A program made the translations under genes and the position numbers. Source: Demequina lignilytica (GTDB taxonomy: Bacteria > Actinomycetota > Actinomycetes > Actinomycetales > Demequinaceae). From it: DNA of 64,000 nucleotides. The DNA lies in the NCBI RefSeq assembly GCF_030418305.1, contig NZ_JAUHPX010000009.1, positions 54,934-118,933 of the forward strand. Reading direction: 5' to 3'. Positions 1-7,371 of this stretch are shown piece after piece. The notes beneath the pieces were generated by a model. That model saw nothing but the letters and a program-made list of their open reading frames with translations, made no database searches and was not told where the DNA came from. Each line of letters starts with the position of its first letter. The first letter of the stretch is position 1.

Positions 1-229
1 TCATCACCCGGCGGCGCAGCCACACCCGGCGCGCGCCACCGTAGAACAGCTGCGACCTCACCAGGTCCCAGCGGCCGTACTCCGCCTGCTCGGTGAGGAC
101 CGCGCGCGCCTCCGACCGCGACACGTCGCGCGCGATGTCGACCACGCGCCACTCGTAGCGGCTGTCGGCGGATGCGGTGCCCCGGGTCGGGACCACCACG
201 TGGGCGGGGACGTGCTGACCAGGATTCAT
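1..229 (-). CDS. DUF5703-type small protein (3' end outside window)
   Basis: A short reading frame on the minus strand begins at ATG 227-229 behind a GGGAGG ribosome site and stays open to the left edge of the window, so its stop is not visible. The visible 76 residues contain the run YEWRVVDIARDVS followed by AEYGRWDLVRSQLFYGGARRVWLRRRV, in which I recognise the small actinobacterial DUF5703 family. Members are about 60-80 residues and have no known function, so the gene is probably nearly complete. It is divergent from the acidic protein gene starting at 272. The family call is from memory of the motif, not a search. Confidence 0.75.
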   Translation of the reverse strand, partial: MNPGQHVPAHVVVPTRGTASADSRYEWRVVDIARDVSRSEARAVLTEQAEYGRWDLVRSQLFYGGARRVWLRRRVM

Positions 230-271
230 CGTGCCTCCCATTCAATCGCAACCACGGGTAACGTCATAGCC

Positions 272-562
272 ATGAGCAGCAACGCGCATGAGGCGCTGAG
301 GGTGCTGGTGGCGGCCTTCGAGGAGCATCTGGCCGCGGTGATCGGGCGTCGCGGGGACGAGGACGCGACCGTCGACGAGGCGTACGACGCGCTCGCGGAC
401 GCCTTCGACCGGTACGAGGCGGTGCTCGACGTCGAGCTCGGCGAGACGCTGCCGATGATCGCGGACGACGACGAGGAGCTGGACGACGAGGAGCTCGACG
501 GCCACGCCGAGGAGGACGAGGACGAGCTGGACGACGACCTGGACGACTTCGAGCTGAGCTGA
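272..562 (+). CDS. small, very acidic conserved actinobacterial protein
   Basis: This 96-residue protein has an N-terminal half predicted to be helical (roughly residues 1-60) and a C-terminal tail made almost only of Asp and Glu, with short Leu/Phe interruptions, ending in FELS. The start chosen is ATG 272, because a TAACGT -10-like hexamer at 259-264 ends 7 nt before it, the spacing of a leaderless mRNA; an upstream in-frame start near 200 would run into the divergent gene. Similar acidic proteins near DUF5703 genes in other actinobacteria are sometimes mislabelled as primase or primosomal protein. No enzymatic motif is visible, and function is unknown. Confidence 0.75.
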   Translation: MSSNAHEALRVLVAAFEEHLAAVIGRRGDEDATVDEAYDALADAFDRYEAVLDVELGETLPMIADDDEELDDEELDGHAEEDEDELDDDLDDFELS

Positions 563-575
563 CCAGGCCGCGCGC

Positions 576-1538
576 TCATCGCCGCTCCGGGTATCCCAGG
601 TCGATCGCCGAGACCTCGTCCAGCGCCTCCGCGATCGCCGAGGCCAGGCGCAGGTCGGGCGCGGCGAGCGACGGTGTCAGCTGCTCCGCCGTGCGGGCAC
701 CGACCACCGCGCTCGCGATGAAGGGACGGGCCAGCACCCATGCGAGCGCCACCTCCTGCGGCTGGACGCCGAGCCCGTCGGACGCGATCGACACGGCCTC
801 CACGATCGACCCCGCGCGGTCGTCCAGGTAGGGCGCGACGAATCCCGAGAGGTGCTCGGACGCCGCCCGCGAGTCCGCGGGGATCGCGTGACGGTACTTG
901 CCGGTCAGCACCCCGCGGCCCAGCGGGGACCAGGCGAGGACCCCCATCCCGAGCGCCTTCGTGGCGGGCACGACCTCGCGCTCGATGCCGCGCTGCAGCA
1001 GGGAGTACTCCATCTCGGTCGCGGCGATCGAGGGCCGGCGCCCCGCCAGCGCCGCGATCTGCGCCGTCGCCCACCCGGGGAAGTTCGAGACCCCGACGTA
1101 GCGCGCGCGGCCGCTGTTGACCGCGATCTCGAGAGCGTGGAGCGTCTCGTCGATCGGGGTGGTCGCGTCGTGCTGGTGGACCAGCCACAGGTCCACATGG
1201 TCCGTGCCCAGGCGCTCGAGCGAGGCGTCGAGGGTGTCGAGCATCGTGTCGCGCGAGGCGTCGACCACGCCGCCGCTGCGGGTCCGTCGGATCCCCGCCT
1301 TGGTGCAGATCTGCACGTCGCCGCGCGAGTGCGCCGCGGTGAGCAGCCGCCCGATCAGCGCCTCCGACCCGCCGTCCGCGTACGAAGCCGCGGTGTCGAT
1401 CAGCGTGCCGCCGGCGTCGAGGAAGAGGTCGAGCTGGTCCGCCGCCTCACCGTCGTCGGTGTCGCGGCTCCAGGTCATGGTGCCGAGTGCCAGGCGCGAG
1501 ACCTCGAGACCCGTGGTGCCGATCCTCGCGCGCTGCAT
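576..1538 (-). CDS. aldo/keto reductase
   Basis: A 320-residue protein of the aldo/keto reductase superfamily, an NADPH-linked TIM-barrel oxidoreductase acting on carbonyl compounds. The N-terminus reads MQRARIGTTGLEVSRLALGTM, the family opening strand. Further on are the catalytic Asp/Tyr region (LIDTAASYADGGSE), the HVDLWLVHQHD strand with its substrate-side His, and the cofactor-binding GRGVLTGKYR and VVGARTAEQL segments. The start at 1538 is preceded by a minus-strand TAGCGT hexamer (1546-1551) 7 nt upstream; a much longer upstream frame is only open because of GC bias. Substrate cannot be predicted. It is divergent from uppP. Confidence 0.9.
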   Translation of the reverse strand: MQRARIGTTGLEVSRLALGTMTWSRDTDDGEAADQLDLFLDAGGTLIDTAASYADGGSEALIGRLLTAAHSRGDVQICTKAGIRRTRSGGVVDASRDTMLDTLDASLERLGTDHVDLWLVHQHDATTPIDETLHALEIAVNSGRARYVGVSNFPGWATAQIAALAGRRPSIAATEMEYSLLQRGIEREVVPATKALGMGVLAWSPLGRGVLTGKYRHAIPADSRAASEHLSGFVAPYLDDRAGSIVEAVSIASDGLGVQPQEVALAWVLARPFIASAVVGARTAEQLTPSLAAPDLRLASAIAEALDEVSAIDLGYPERR

Positions 1539-1620
1539 GACAGCGACGCTAGCGGACCGGTCGCGCCGAGCCTCGGCGCGACGCGCGGGGGCCGTCCCGG
1601 CGGGCAGTAGGGTGGCCGCC

Positions 1621-2481
1621 ATGGGTTGGTGGGAAGCGGTCATCCTCGGACTGGTGCAGGGGCTCACGGAGTTCCTGCCGATCTCCTCGAGCGCGCACAT
1701 CCGCGTGATCGGCGCCCTCCTTCCGCACGGCACCGACCCGGGCGCGGCGTTCACCGCGATCATCCAGATCGGCACCGAGGCGGCGGTGCTCGTGTACTTC
1801 TGGAAGGACATCGTCCGGATCGTCGCCGCGTGGTTCCGCGCGCTGTTCGGCCGTGACGGCTCCGACTGGCGCGCTCGCATGGGCGCGCACTCGTCCGACG
1901 CGCGGATGGGGTGGTTCGTCATCCTCGGCTCGTTCCCGATCGTGATCCTCGGCGTGCTCTTCAAGGACGCGATCGAGACCAGCCTGCGCAACCTGTACAT
2001 CACCGCGGCCGTGCTCGCCCTGTTCGCGATCGTGCTGTGGTTCGCGGATCGCGTCGGCTCGAAGCGGCGTCAGCTCGACGAGCTCACGGTGAAGGACGCG
2101 ATCCTGCTGGGCTTCGCCCAGGCCATGGCCCTGATCCCCGGGGTCTCGCGGTCGGGCGGCACCATCACCATGGGCCTGCTGCTCGGCATGACCCGCGAGG
2201 CCGCGGCGAGGATCTCCTTCCTGCTCGCGATCCCGGCGGTGCTCGGCTCGGGCTTCTTCGAGCTGTACACCGAGTGGGACACGCTGGGGGCCGCCGGGTC
2301 GCCCGGCTTCGTCAACACCGCGATCGCGACGGTGGTCGCCTTCGGCGTCGGGTACGCCGTGATCGTGTGGTTCCTCAAGCTGGTCTCGACGCACAGCTAC
2401 ACGCCGTTCGTGCTGTACCGGATCGGCGCCTCGGGCGCGATCCTGGGCCTGCTCGCGGCGGGAGCCATCAGCGCGACCTGA
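1621..2481 (+). CDS. uppP: undecaprenyl-diphosphatase (UppP/BacA)
   Basis: An integral membrane phosphatase that recycles undecaprenyl diphosphate to the monophosphate lipid carrier used for peptidoglycan and other envelope polymers; overproduction is known to give bacitracin resistance. The 286-residue protein has both family signatures: EFLPISSSAH at residues 17-26 and PGVSRSGG at 173-180, whose Glu, Ser, Arg and His residues form the active site. About seven or eight hydrophobic segments are visible. The start is ATG 1621, with a TAGGGT hexamer at 1608-1613 seven nt upstream, suggesting a leaderless transcript. Downstream lies a repeat-rich convergent intergenic region. Confidence 0.95.
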   Translation: MGWWEAVILGLVQGLTEFLPISSSAHIRVIGALLPHGTDPGAAFTAIIQIGTEAAVLVYFWKDIVRIVAAWFRALFGRDGSDWRARMGAHSSDARMGWFVILGSFPIVILGVLFKDAIETSLRNLYITAAVLALFAIVLWFADRVGSKRRQLDELTVKDAILLGFAQAMALIPGVSRSGGTITMGLLLGMTREAAARISFLLAIPAVLGSGFFELYTEWDTLGAAGSPGFVNTAIATVVAFGVGYAVIVWFLKLVSTHSYTPFVLYRIGASGAILGLLAAGAISAT

Positions 2482-2531
2482 CCCCCGCATCGCCCCGCCC
2501 CGCGCGAACCCCTCTACCACCCCACTCGTCT

Positions 2532-2673
2532 CGGGACACTCAGTCCTCAATCTGAGGCGTGGTCGGGCGTCTCGGGACACTCAGTCCCCATCGGCGCGAG
2601 GTCACCGCGGGCGACGAGGACTGAGTGTCCCGGGAAGGCTTGGATCGGCCGGAAACGAGGACTGAGTGTCCCG
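2532..2673. repeat. four copies of a GGAC-N5-GTCC repeat, two direct and two inverted
   Basis: The 13-mer GGACACTCAGTCC occurs at 2534-2546 and 2575-2587 on the plus strand, and its reverse complement at 2618-2630 and 2659-2671. Spacing within each pair is exactly 41 bp. Copies at 2534, 2618 and 2659 share a longer 17-base core. The cluster occupies the gap between the convergent uppP and PAC2 genes, so it may act as a two-way terminator or be an extragenic palindromic element. No protein-coding frame is supported in 2482-2727. Confidence 0.85.
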
Positions 2674-2727
2674 ACAGCATGTGGCGAGCGGAGGCGCGGA
2701 AGCGCGGGGAGGCAGGGGGAGAGGGCC

Positions 2728-3594
2728 TCAGGCCTTGCCGTTGCCGCTGTCGCGGCGGCGCAGGAACTTCTCGAACTCCGCGGCGATCGCGTCGCCCGAG
2801 GCCTCCGGCAGGCTGGTCTCGTCCATCAGCGACTCGAGCTGCTGGACATGCGCGGCGATCTCCTCGTCCTCCTCGGCGAGCTCGTCGGCTCCGCGCTGCC
2901 ACGCGTCGACCTCGTCGACCATCTCGCCCAGATCGATCGGCTCGCCCAGGAAGCGCTCGAGCTGCGAGAGGATCGACACCGTCGCCTTCGGGCTCGGCGG
3001 GTGCGCGACGTAGTGCGGCACCCCGACCCAGACCGAGATGACCGTGATGCCGCGCAGGCTCGCCTCGTGCCCGAGCACCCCGAGCACGCCGGTCGGTCCC
3101 TCGTAGTCGGACCGCTCGAGGTCGAACGCCTGGCGCGCGGCCGCGTCCTCGCTGGTGACGAAGGTCGGCAGCGGTCGCGTGTGCGGCGCGTCGACCAGCA
3201 GCGCGCCGCAGGTGATGAGGGTCGAGACCTCGAGGTCCTCCGCGTAGTCGAGGATCTCCCGGCAGAAGGTGCGCCAGCGCATCGAGGGCTCGATGCCGCG
3301 CACGACCACCACCTCGCGGTCGCCCACCCACGGCCCGTTCGCGGTCGACAGCACCGTTCCCGGCCACGAGACCACGCGCTCCCCGCCCGGCAGGGTCTGG
3401 ATCGAGGGCCGGCTCACCTGGAAGTCGTGGTACTCCTCCGGGTCGAGAGTCGCGTACTCGCGGGCCTCCCACGCGCGGGCCAGGTGGTCGAGCGCGGACG
3501 ATGCGGCGGAGCCGGCGTCGTTCCAGCCCTCGAAGGCCGCGATCATCACGGACTGGTCGGCGGCCAGGGAGACGGGGTCGCTGTCGGGGCTCAT
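2728..3594 (-). CDS. PAC2 family protein
   Basis: A 288-residue protein of the PAC2 family, named after a eukaryotic proteasome assembly chaperone; actinobacteria carry homologues of unknown biochemical role. Recognisable features are IAAFEGWNDAGSAASSALDHL near the N-terminus, a central TLITCGALLVDAPHTRPLP region, and GVPHYVAHPPSPKA, followed by a helical, charged C-terminus ending in a basic tail. The start is ATG 3594, with a minus-strand TAGGCT (3601-3606) six nt upstream, so the mRNA is probably leaderless. It lies a few kb from the Pup gene cluster, as in other actinobacteria, although that cluster here lacks 20S genes. Confidence 0.88.
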   Translation of the reverse strand: MSPDSDPVSLAADQSVMIAAFEGWNDAGSAASSALDHLARAWEAREYATLDPEEYHDFQVSRPSIQTLPGGERVVSWPGTVLSTANGPWVGDREVVVVRGIEPSMRWRTFCREILDYAEDLEVSTLITCGALLVDAPHTRPLPTFVTSEDAAARQAFDLERSDYEGPTGVLGVLGHEASLRGITVISVWVGVPHYVAHPPSPKATVSILSQLERFLGEPIDLGEMVDEVDAWQRGADELAEEDEEIAAHVQQLESLMDETSLPEASGDAIAAEFEKFLRRRDSGNGKA

Positions 3595-3600
3595 TGCGCC

Positions 3601-3610
3601 AGCCTAGACT
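3601..3610. promoter_or_regulatory. overlapping divergent -10 elements (PAC2 / HAD genes)
   Basis: The ten bases AGCCTAGACT hold a minus-strand TAGGCT (3601-3606) and a plus-strand TAGACT (3605-3610) that share the central TA. Each hexamer ends 6 or 8 nt before the start codon of the gene it faces (3594 on the minus strand, 3619 on the plus strand). This suggests two leaderless promoters firing in opposite directions from one melted site. The -35 regions would lie inside the opposing gene starts. Confidence 0.55.
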
Positions 3611-3618
3611 CGCCCCAT

Positions 3619-4308
3619 ATGAATGAGAAGGCGACTCTCCCTGCCGCGGTCCTGTGGGACATGGACGGCACCCTGATCGACTCGGAGCCGTACTGGATCT
3701 CGGCCGAGATCGAGCTCACCCGCAGCTTCGGCGTCGAGTGGACGCACGAGGACGGGCTGACCCTGGTCGGCAAGCCGCTGCTGTACTCGGCAGAGCTGTT
3801 CCGGGAGCGCGGGGTCGATCTGGACCCCGAGGACATCATCGACTTCCTCATCGAGCGGGTGACGGCGCAGGTGCGGCGCGAGACGCCCTGGATGGACGAT
3901 GCGCGGGCGCTGCTCGACTCCGTGGTCGCCGCGGGCATCCCGTGCGCCCTGGTGACGATGTCCTACTCGCGCCTGGCCGATGCCGTGGTGTCGCGGGTGC
4001 CCGACGCCTTCGCGGTGGTGGTCACCGGCGACCAGGTGACCCACGGCAAGCCCCATCCGGAGGCGTACCTCACGGCGGCGCAGCGGCTGGGCGTCCCGAT
4101 CGAGCGCTGCGTCGCGATCGAGGACTCGCCGTCCGGCGTCGGCTCCGCGTACACGGCCGGCGCGACCACCCTCGGCGTGCGCCGGCTCGCCCCCCTCGAG
4201 GCGCGCCCGGGCCTGTCGCGGGTGCGGTCGCTCGACGGGATGACGGCCGGGACGCTGGCGCGTCTGCTCGCGGGCGACGTGATCGACGAGCTCGGCGACG
4301 AGGTCTGA
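3619..4308 (+). CDS. HAD superfamily hydrolase (beta-phosphoglucomutase/phosphatase-like)
   Basis: A 229-residue haloacid dehalogenase-family protein. Motif I is WDMDGTLIDSEP with the nucleophile Asp14 and general acid Asp16; motif II is the LVTMSYS strand (Thr/Ser); motif III Lys is in HGKPHPEAYL; motif IV acidic residues are in VAIEDSPSGVGSA. A helical cap follows motif I, as in subfamily I enzymes such as phosphoglycolate phosphatase and beta-phosphoglucomutase. It likely hydrolyses or isomerises a small phosphorylated metabolite in the cytosol; substrate unknown. The start at 3619 fits the TAGACT -10 at 3605-3610; a longer upstream frame is a shadow of the PAC2 gene. The next gene begins 4 bp after its stop. 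Confidence 0.92.
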   Translation: MNEKATLPAAVLWDMDGTLIDSEPYWISAEIELTRSFGVEWTHEDGLTLVGKPLLYSAELFRERGVDLDPEDIIDFLIERVTAQVRRETPWMDDARALLDSVVAAGIPCALVTMSYSRLADAVVSRVPDAFAVVVTGDQVTHGKPHPEAYLTAAQRLGVPIERCVAIEDSPSGVGSAYTAGATTLGVRRLAPLEARPGLSRVRSLDGMTAGTLARLLAGDVIDELGDEV

Positions 4309-4312
4309 TCCG

Positions 4313-5293
4313 ATGCGAGGTCCCCGCTCGACGCTCGCGCACGTCCGGGACACCGCACGTGACGCCGCCCGGCTCCACGGCGGCCGCGACCCCGATCGCG
4401 GCGCCCAGCACGCCCGGCTGCTGATCGGGAGCGGACGCAGCGGCACCACCTGGCTCCTGCAGGAGATGACCCGTCTCACCGCCGCGCGCCCGGTGTTCGA
4501 GCCGTTCCACCCGATCGACGTGCCGCGGTCGAGCGAGGTGGTCCCGCGCGGCTACCTCCCACGGGACGCCGAGGCCCCCGCGCTCGAGCGCCACGTCGCG
4601 GACGTGCTCGGGGGCGGTTTCCGCGCCCCCTGGACCGAGCAGTGCAACCCCGCCCCGTACCTGCACCGCTACCGCGGTCGGGTGGTCAAGGAGGTCCACA
4701 CCCACCTGTGGGCCGGATGGCTTCAGGCGCGCTTCCCCGAGGTCCCGATCGCGGTGGTGGTCCGTCACCCGTTCGCGCAGGTCGGGAGCCGGTCGGCGCT
4801 CGCGTGGAGCGACCGCAAGCTCGACCTGATCGTCGCGGATGCCGACCTCGTCGACGCGCATGCCCCGGAGCTGCCGGCGCTGGTCGCGGACGCGCGCACC
4901 CCGCTCGAACGCGGCGTGCTCCTGTGGGCGATCGACAACAGAGTGCTGCTGCGGACGCTCACGCCGGGCTCGCCGTTCCTCTTCGGCTACGAGGACGCGG
5001 TCGCCGACCCCGCCGTGGTCGGCGACCTGCTGGAGCACTTCGGCTTCCCCCGGCCCGCCTCGCGCGAGCTCGCCCACGAGGCCCGGGGCGTGGCGTCGCT
5101 CATGTCGCAGCCGGGGGCTCCCCGGCGCGCCGCCGCGGACGCGAACGCGAAGTGGCTCGACGGTGCGGATCCCGCCGCGGTCGGACGCGCGCTCGCGTCG
5201 CTCGAGGCGCTGGGCTTCGGGGACGTCTTCGACGCGCGCGGCGGCACCGACATCGGACGGCTGCGCGAGCGAGCCGCAGGCGGACTCGCCTGA
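4313..5293 (+). CDS. sulfotransferase-like protein
   Basis: A 326-residue protein with a sulfotransferase-type nucleotide-binding loop, LIGSGRSGTTWLLQEM, with the loop at about residues 38-48, matching the 5'-phosphosulfate loop of PAPS-dependent sulfotransferases. A second element, VPIAVVVRHPFAQVGSR, resembles the 3'-phosphate-binding segment where Arg and Ser contact PAPS. The rest is helical with many Ala/Arg residues and no membrane segment. It probably transfers a sulfonate group to a glycan or small molecule, but the acceptor cannot be inferred. The gene starts 4 bp after the HAD hydrolase stop, so the two are likely one transcript. It converges with the RecB-type nuclease. Confidence 0.75.
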   Translation: MRGPRSTLAHVRDTARDAARLHGGRDPDRGAQHARLLIGSGRSGTTWLLQEMTRLTAARPVFEPFHPIDVPRSSEVVPRGYLPRDAEAPALERHVADVLGGGFRAPWTEQCNPAPYLHRYRGRVVKEVHTHLWAGWLQARFPEVPIAVVVRHPFAQVGSRSALAWSDRKLDLIVADADLVDAHAPELPALVADARTPLERGVLLWAIDNRVLLRTLTPGSPFLFGYEDAVADPAVVGDLLEHFGFPRPASRELAHEARGVASLMSQPGAPRRAAADANAKWLDGADPAAVGRALASLEALGFGDVFDARGGTDIGRLRERAAGGLA

Positions 5294-5306
5294 CGGAGCG
5301 GCCGGG

Positions 5307-6140
5307 TCAGGCGCCGGCAGGACGCACGCCGAGCGCGCGTTCGACGGCGTCCGGGTCGAGCGCGGGCTCGACGCCGCCGAACTCGGGACAGCGGTCCTGG
5401 AAGCTGCACCATCCGCACAGCGGACCCTTGCGCGTGCGGAAGCGGCCCGCGGCGGCGGCCGCGGTGATCTCCGCCCACACCTCGCGGATCTCGTGCTCCA
5501 CCTGGGCGATGTCGTCACCGGTGGGCCGGATCTCGAGCCGGCCGCCGTCCTTGAGGAACAGCAGCTGGAGGAGTGCGGGGCGGCGCTGCCGGATCCGCTC
5601 GATGACGAGCGCGTAGAAGCGCATCTGGAACCGCTCCTTCTTGGCTCCGTAGCGCGGGTCGGGCGTCTTGCCGGTCTTGTAGTCGACGATCCGGATGGAC
5701 CCGTCGGGCGCGATGTCGATGCGATCGACGATGCCCCGCAGCAGCGGGCCGTCGTCGAGCTGGACCTCGACGAACTCCTCCCGCCCCGCCGGCTCGAGGC
5801 GCTGCGGGTTCTCGAGGTCGAAGTAGGTGGCGAGGCGCTGGCGGCCGTCCGCGAGCCAGGCGGACTCCGCGGCCTCGTCGTCATGGAGCGACGCGAGCTC
5901 GGGCCGTTTGTCGCGCATGCGCCGCCACTCGGGCTCCAGCCGCTCCTGCGCCGTCTCGACGGTGCGGTCAGGCGCCGGCAGGTCGTAGAGCCGTTCGAGG
6001 ACCGCGTGCACCAGCGTGCCGAGCGTCGCGGCTGCGGACGGCGGCTCGGGGAGCCGGTCCACCGTCCGGTACCTGAACAGCAGCGGGCACTGCTGGAAGT
6101 CGCCCGCGCGGGACGGGGACAGTGCGGGAGGACGAGGCAT
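5307..6140 (-). CDS. RecB/Cas4-type PD-(D/E)XK nuclease with Fe-S cysteines
   Basis: A 277-residue stand-alone nuclease domain of the RecB family. His45 in GTLVHAVLER, Asp139 in GIVDRIDI and the D153-x-K155 pair in IVDYKTGK form the expected PD-(D/E)XK catalytic set. Four cysteines, Cys18 in DFQQCPLLF and three near the C-terminus in CGWCSFQDRC, match the 4Fe-4S staple of AddB and Cas4 nucleases. Homologues sit beside trmI and the Pup cluster in other actinobacteria (for example the M. tuberculosis Rv2119 region), so this is a neighbourhood gene, not CRISPR-associated; no CRISPR array is seen. A minus-strand TAGGGT (6147-6152) six nt before the start suggests leaderless mRNA. Confidence 0.88.
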   Translation of the reverse strand: MPRPPALSPSRAGDFQQCPLLFRYRTVDRLPEPPSAAATLGTLVHAVLERLYDLPAPDRTVETAQERLEPEWRRMRDKRPELASLHDDEAAESAWLADGRQRLATYFDLENPQRLEPAGREEFVEVQLDDGPLLRGIVDRIDIAPDGSIRIVDYKTGKTPDPRYGAKKERFQMRFYALVIERIRQRRPALLQLLFLKDGGRLEIRPTGDDIAQVEHEIREVWAEITAAAAAGRFRTRKGPLCGWCSFQDRCPEFGGVEPALDPDAVERALGVRPAGA

Positions 6141-6219
6141 GGCACCACCCTAGGCGGGGCGTCCGACACCGGCCCGTCCCTGCGGCGGGCGGCGCGTCGC
6201 GACCGTCTACGGTTGAGCC

Positions 6220-7323
6220 ATGGCCTCTCCCCGGACCCGTGGCATCCCTCTCGGCCGCGTGCTGGGCGCGCGCGTCGTGCTCGCGCCGTCGACCCTGATC
6301 ATGGCGGTGGTGCTCGCGGCCCTCTACGGCACCACGTACTCGTCAGACGGGTTCAGCAGCGACGGCGCGATCCTCGGGCTCGTGGTCGCCGTCGCGCTGT
6401 TCGTCTCGATCTTCCTGCACGAGCTCGCCCACGCGGTGGCCGCTCGCGGCTTCAAGCGCGAGGTGCATGAGATCGTCCTCACCTTCTTCGGCGGCCACAC
6501 CCAGTTCCGCGCCTCCGACCCGCGCCCGGTGGAGATCGGCGTGATCGCGGCCTCGGGGCCGCTCGCCAACGCCGTGATCGGCGCGGTGGCGATGGCGCTC
6601 GCGGGAACGCTCGACGGGCTGCCCGGCGCGGTCACCCGGTACATCGCGCTGCTCAACTTCTTCCTCGCGGGCTTCAACGCGCTGCCGGGCACGCCGCTCG
6701 ACGGCGGCCGGGTGGTGAACGCCATCGTGTGGGGCGTGTCCGGGGACCGCTGGAAGGGGCACCGATGGGCGGCCCAGGGCGGTCGCATCGTCGCGATCGC
6801 GACGGTCCTCGCGGCCCTCGGCATCCCGCTCCTCCTCGGCTCGTCGCCCGACCTGGTCGCCGTCATCTGGGCGGTCTTCCTGTTCTCGGTGATCTGGCCG
6901 GCCGCGTCCGCCGAGCTGCGGGCGGCGAGCGTCCTCGCGCGTCGCGAGCGGGTCACCGCCGTCGCGGTGTCGCGCACCGCGGTCGGGGTGCCCTACGACG
7001 CCACCGTGGAGGAGGCGCGCGCGTCGGCCCACGCGGCCGGCGCGGCCGAGGTGGTGGTGCTGGCCGCCGACGGCCAGCCCGCGGGCCACTTCCCGGTCGC
7101 CCTGACGGACGAGGTGCCGCCGGAGGCCCGGCCCACCACGTCGCTCATGTCCGTGACGATGCCGCTGGTGCGAGGCGCCGTGATCCCCGCCGACGCCGTC
7201 GGCGAGGGCCTGGTCGAGGCCGTCGTGCCCTGGGTGGGCAAGACCGACGCGGTGGCCGTCATGGGACCGGACGGGCCGGTCGGCGTGGCGCTGCTCGACG
7301 ACGTCGTGCGCGCCCTCCAGTAG
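6220..7323 (+). CDS. site-2 protease family (M50) membrane metalloprotease
   Basis: A 367-residue intramembrane zinc metalloprotease. The zinc-binding HELAH lies at residues 67-71 within a hydrophobic helix, and the third ligand motif NALPGTPLDGGRV follows about 95 residues later, the classical S2P/M50 pair. Around six transmembrane segments occupy the first 230 residues. The last 120 residues form a soluble cytoplasmic domain resembling a CBS pair (VSRTAVGVPYDATVEEAR...), as in the Rip3/SpoIVFB-like subgroup. It presumably cleaves a membrane-anchored regulator; no substrate gene is adjacent. TACGGT at 6208-6213 ends six nt before ATG 6220, consistent with a leaderless message. Confidence 0.9.
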   Translation: MASPRTRGIPLGRVLGARVVLAPSTLIMAVVLAALYGTTYSSDGFSSDGAILGLVVAVALFVSIFLHELAHAVAARGFKREVHEIVLTFFGGHTQFRASDPRPVEIGVIAASGPLANAVIGAVAMALAGTLDGLPGAVTRYIALLNFFLAGFNALPGTPLDGGRVVNAIVWGVSGDRWKGHRWAAQGGRIVAIATVLAALGIPLLLGSSPDLVAVIWAVFLFSVIWPAASAELRAASVLARRERVTAVAVSRTAVGVPYDATVEEARASAHAAGAAEVVVLAADGQPAGHFPVALTDEVPPEARPTTSLMSVTMPLVRGAVIPADAVGEGLVEAVVPWVGKTDAVAVMGPDGPVGVALLDDVVRALQ

Positions 7324-7371
7324 GGCCGCCCCGGCTCCGGGTGGCCCACGGCGGCGCCCTAGACTTGCGGC

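Noticed and set aside
5307..6140. Cas4 of a CRISPR system
   Set aside because: No repeat-spacer array or other cas gene is present; the locus matches the actinobacterial RecB-type nuclease found next to trmI and the Pup genes.
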